Of a DNA stretch of 64,000 nt, positions 62,616 to 64,000 are shown piece after piece. The DNA is from JAKOWB01 sp038363005 (GTDB lineage: Bacteria; Pseudomonadota; Alphaproteobacteria; Kiloniellales; JACOMY01). The position numbers and the translations under genes were made by a program. Location of the stretch: the NCBI GenBank assembly GCA_038363005.1, contig JBBQBI010000004.1, positions 1 to 64,000 on the forward strand. The letters are read 5' to 3'. A model generated the notes under the pieces. The model ran no database searches. It worked only from the letters and a program-made list of their open reading frames with translations, and had not been told where the DNA came from. Position 1 is the first letter of the stretch. Each line of letters starts with the position of its first letter.

Positions 62616-63932
62616 TCAGGGCTGGGCGGCCGGCGCCATCAGCAGCAGCAGCGGCGGTCCGGCGGCGCCCAGGCGGCCGCCGGCCAGGGCCAATCCCTGG
62701 TTCCGCCGCAGCACCGCCGACAGCAGGCCGCCGCCGGGCAGGACGCGGCTGTCCAGCGGCGTGCCCTGCGGTGTCAGGCGCAGCAGCCAGGCGCCACCCG
62801 CGGCGCCGCTGCCACCGGCCGCCAGCAGCCGGTCGCCGTCCGCCGCCAGGGCGGTCAGCGACTCGTCGGGGTCGGTGTCGGACGGCGGCGCCTCGCCGCG
62901 CAGGCTGGCGGTCGCGGTCGCTTCGCCTTCGGGGTCGACAATCGTGATCCAGGCATCGCCGGGGGCCTCTCCAGAGCGCTGCCGGCCGACCATGACAAGG
63001 TCGTCGCCCAGCGCGGCCGCGGCGGCGACGCGTTGGCGGCCTGGGGCACGATAGCGGCGGTCCCACAGCAGGGTGGTGTCGCGGCCTACCGCCAGCACCC
63101 AGGCATCGGCGGCATCAGTGTCCGGCGCCAGGGTTCCGGCCAGCAGCAGGCTGCCGTCATCCTGCTGCACCACGGCGCTCAGTTCGCCCAGCGTGCGCGG
63201 GTCGTCACGCGGCAGGTCGATGCGCTGGCGCACCTTGCCGGCCTGGTCGAGCAGCAGCACCCAGTTGCTATAGAGGGCGGCGTTGACGTCGGCGGTGCCG
63301 GCGGCGGCGATATTGCCGTCCGGCAGCAGGGCCAAGGCCGTCACGCTCTCGCGCGAGGGCGTCTGGAACAGGCCGCTGACATAAAGGAACTCGCCCTCCA
63401 CCACCGACCAGAGGGTTTGGCCAGTGCTGTCGTAGCGCGCCACCCAGGCCTCGTCATTGCCGATGCCGGGACCCGGCGCCTTGCCGGCGACCAGCAGGCC
63501 GCCGTCGGCCATGGCGACCAGCCGGCGCGCCTCGGCGCCAGCCTGCGTCACCGGCGCGGTCCAGGACTGCACCACGCAGGTGCCGCGATCCAGGGTCAGG
63601 GCGAAAAGTTGCAGCCCGTCCTTGCCGGTCAGCCAGCCGGCGGCGACGCTGCCGTCCTCCGGGCCGGCGCCCAGCGCCAGCACCGCGCCCTCCAGCGGCG
63701 GCGCCTCCCGGGCGGCGGCCGGATCGACCAGCACCCAGCTCGCCGGCACCGGTCCGGGCTTGAGATCGAGCGCCAGGCCCTGCGGGTGCGGGCAGGGGTC
63801 CTGCGGGCCGCAGGCGACCAGCAGCAACGCTGGCGCCAGGGGCAGCCAGCGCCGCAGCTTAGAAATCGCTCGGGGTGAGGCTGAGGGCGCTATCGGCGCC
63901 CTCGAGGGTCCGTCGGGCTTCGGCCTCCGCAT
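62616..63932 (-). CDS. Lipoprotein with beta-propeller-like repeats
   Basis: About 438 residues. A hydrophobic LPLAPALLLVACG is a lipobox. The mature part has repeated blades such as DDGSLLLAGTLAPDTDAADA and LPDGNIAAAGTADVN, each with hydrophobic-glycine edges. The start is uncertain: ATG 63932 lies inside the end of the upstream acyl-CoA dehydrogenase, and ATT 63866 next to its stop is an alternative. The ligand is unknown. Confidence 0.72.
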   Translation of the reverse strand: MRRPKPDGPSRAPIAPSASPRAISKLRRWLPLAPALLLVACGPQDPCPHPQGLALDLKPGPVPASWVLVDPAAAREAPPLEGAVLALGAGPEDGSVAAGWLTGKDGLQLFALTLDRGTCVVQSWTAPVTQAGAEARRLVAMADGGLLVAGKAPGPGIGNDEAWVARYDSTGQTLWSVVEGEFLYVSGLFQTPSRESVTALALLPDGNIAAAGTADVNAALYSNWVLLLDQAGKVRQRIDLPRDDPRTLGELSAVVQQDDGSLLLAGTLAPDTDAADAWVLAVGRDTTLLWDRRYRAPGRQRVAAAAALGDDLVMVGRQRSGEAPGDAWITIVDPEGEATATASLRGEAPPSDTDPDESLTALAADGDRLLAAGGSGAAGGAWLLRLTPQGTPLDSRVLPGGGLLSAVLRRNQGLALAGGRLGAAGPPLLLLMAPAAQP

Positions 63933-64000
63933 AGGGCAGGATGTTATCGACGTAGAAGCGCGCCGTCTTGATCTTCTGCTGGTAGAAGCGGGCGTCACCC
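63859..64000 (-). CDS. Acyl-CoA dehydrogenase, C-terminal end (partial)
   Basis: The last 46 complete codons, read from the window edge, begin GDARFYQQKIKTARFYVDN, continue ILPYAEAEARRTLEGADSA and end LSLTPSDF before TAA at 63859. This fits the C-terminal helical domain of acyl-CoA dehydrogenases. The gene continues past 64000. Its end overlaps the start region of the lipoprotein gene. The substrate cannot be read. Confidence 0.75.
   Translation of the reverse strand, partial: GDARFYQQKIKTARFYVDNILPYAEAEARRTLEGADSALSLTPSDF

Overview
The window is about 64 kb of very GC-rich chromosome, densely packed with housekeeping genes. It carries no insertion sequence, phage, plasmid or CRISPR signature that I could see. 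Gene content points to an alphaproteobacterium, most likely Rhodospirillales. The clues are a DUF2244 gene divergent from nth, a DUF3126 protein, MidA next to Lgt, an MlaB-MlaE fusion, HldD heptose synthesis and an L25/Ctc-Pth-YchF operon. This placement is inference from gene families, not from a marker gene.

Layout. 0.1-3.8 kb: a glutamate-synthase-like glxBCD cluster plus an unrecognised fourth protein, closed by a strong terminator. 3.8-11.3 kb: small metabolic genes (cupin, EamA exporter, YbaK and ProC, YbjN, UbiK, two PaaI-type thioesterases, Nth, DUF2244, DapB). 11.5-15.7 kb: a CHAP-domain lipoprotein and a large RTX-like autotransporter. 15.7-19 kb: an AT-rich gap with a possible small RNA, then MmsA, PncA and a lysine-tailed XRE protein. 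19-27.4 kb: two ABC systems, a Gld-like exporter (DUF4340-GldG-permease-ATPase) and, divergently, an Mla lipid transporter (MlaE with fused STAS, MlaF, MlaD, PqiC-like lipoprotein). 27.4-38.7 kb: envelope and glycan genes (Hly-III, a GT29-like transferase, a second glycosyltransferase, tRNA-Arg(CCT), PagL, a TPR-methyltransferase with Pip, a nuclease, a class III cyclase, a sulfotransferase-like protein). 38.7-42.2 kb: prs-rplY-pth-ychF. 42.3-48.6 kb: lipoprotein, M24-fold hydrolase, PgeF, MidA, Lgt, HldD. 48.8-53.2 kb: a membrane-stress-like cluster (zinc ribbon, SPFH-GYF, TelA, XpaC, tiny membrane protein). 53.4-57.9 kb: secreted protein, LysE exporter, sulfatase/phosphonate monoester hydrolase, GlpK. 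58-62.6 kb: a FecR-domain protein, a TPR plus beta-barrel outer-membrane protein and a CHASE2 adenylate/guanylate cyclase. 62.6-64 kb: a lipoprotein and the cut 3' end of an acyl-CoA dehydrogenase.

Much of the window serves the cell envelope: lipid traffic (Mla), lipoprotein maturation (Lgt), LPS core and lipid A (HldD, PagL), peptidoglycan quality (PgeF, CHAP) and surface proteins. The two most system-like neighbourhoods are the SPFH/TelA/XpaC cluster and the FecR/barrel/CHASE2-cyclase cluster. The second has a tandem 11-mer repeat just upstream of the barrel gene. Gene packing is tight: co-directional genes often overlap at ATGA or GTGA, and five convergent pairs share a four-base CTAG or CTAA at their stops.
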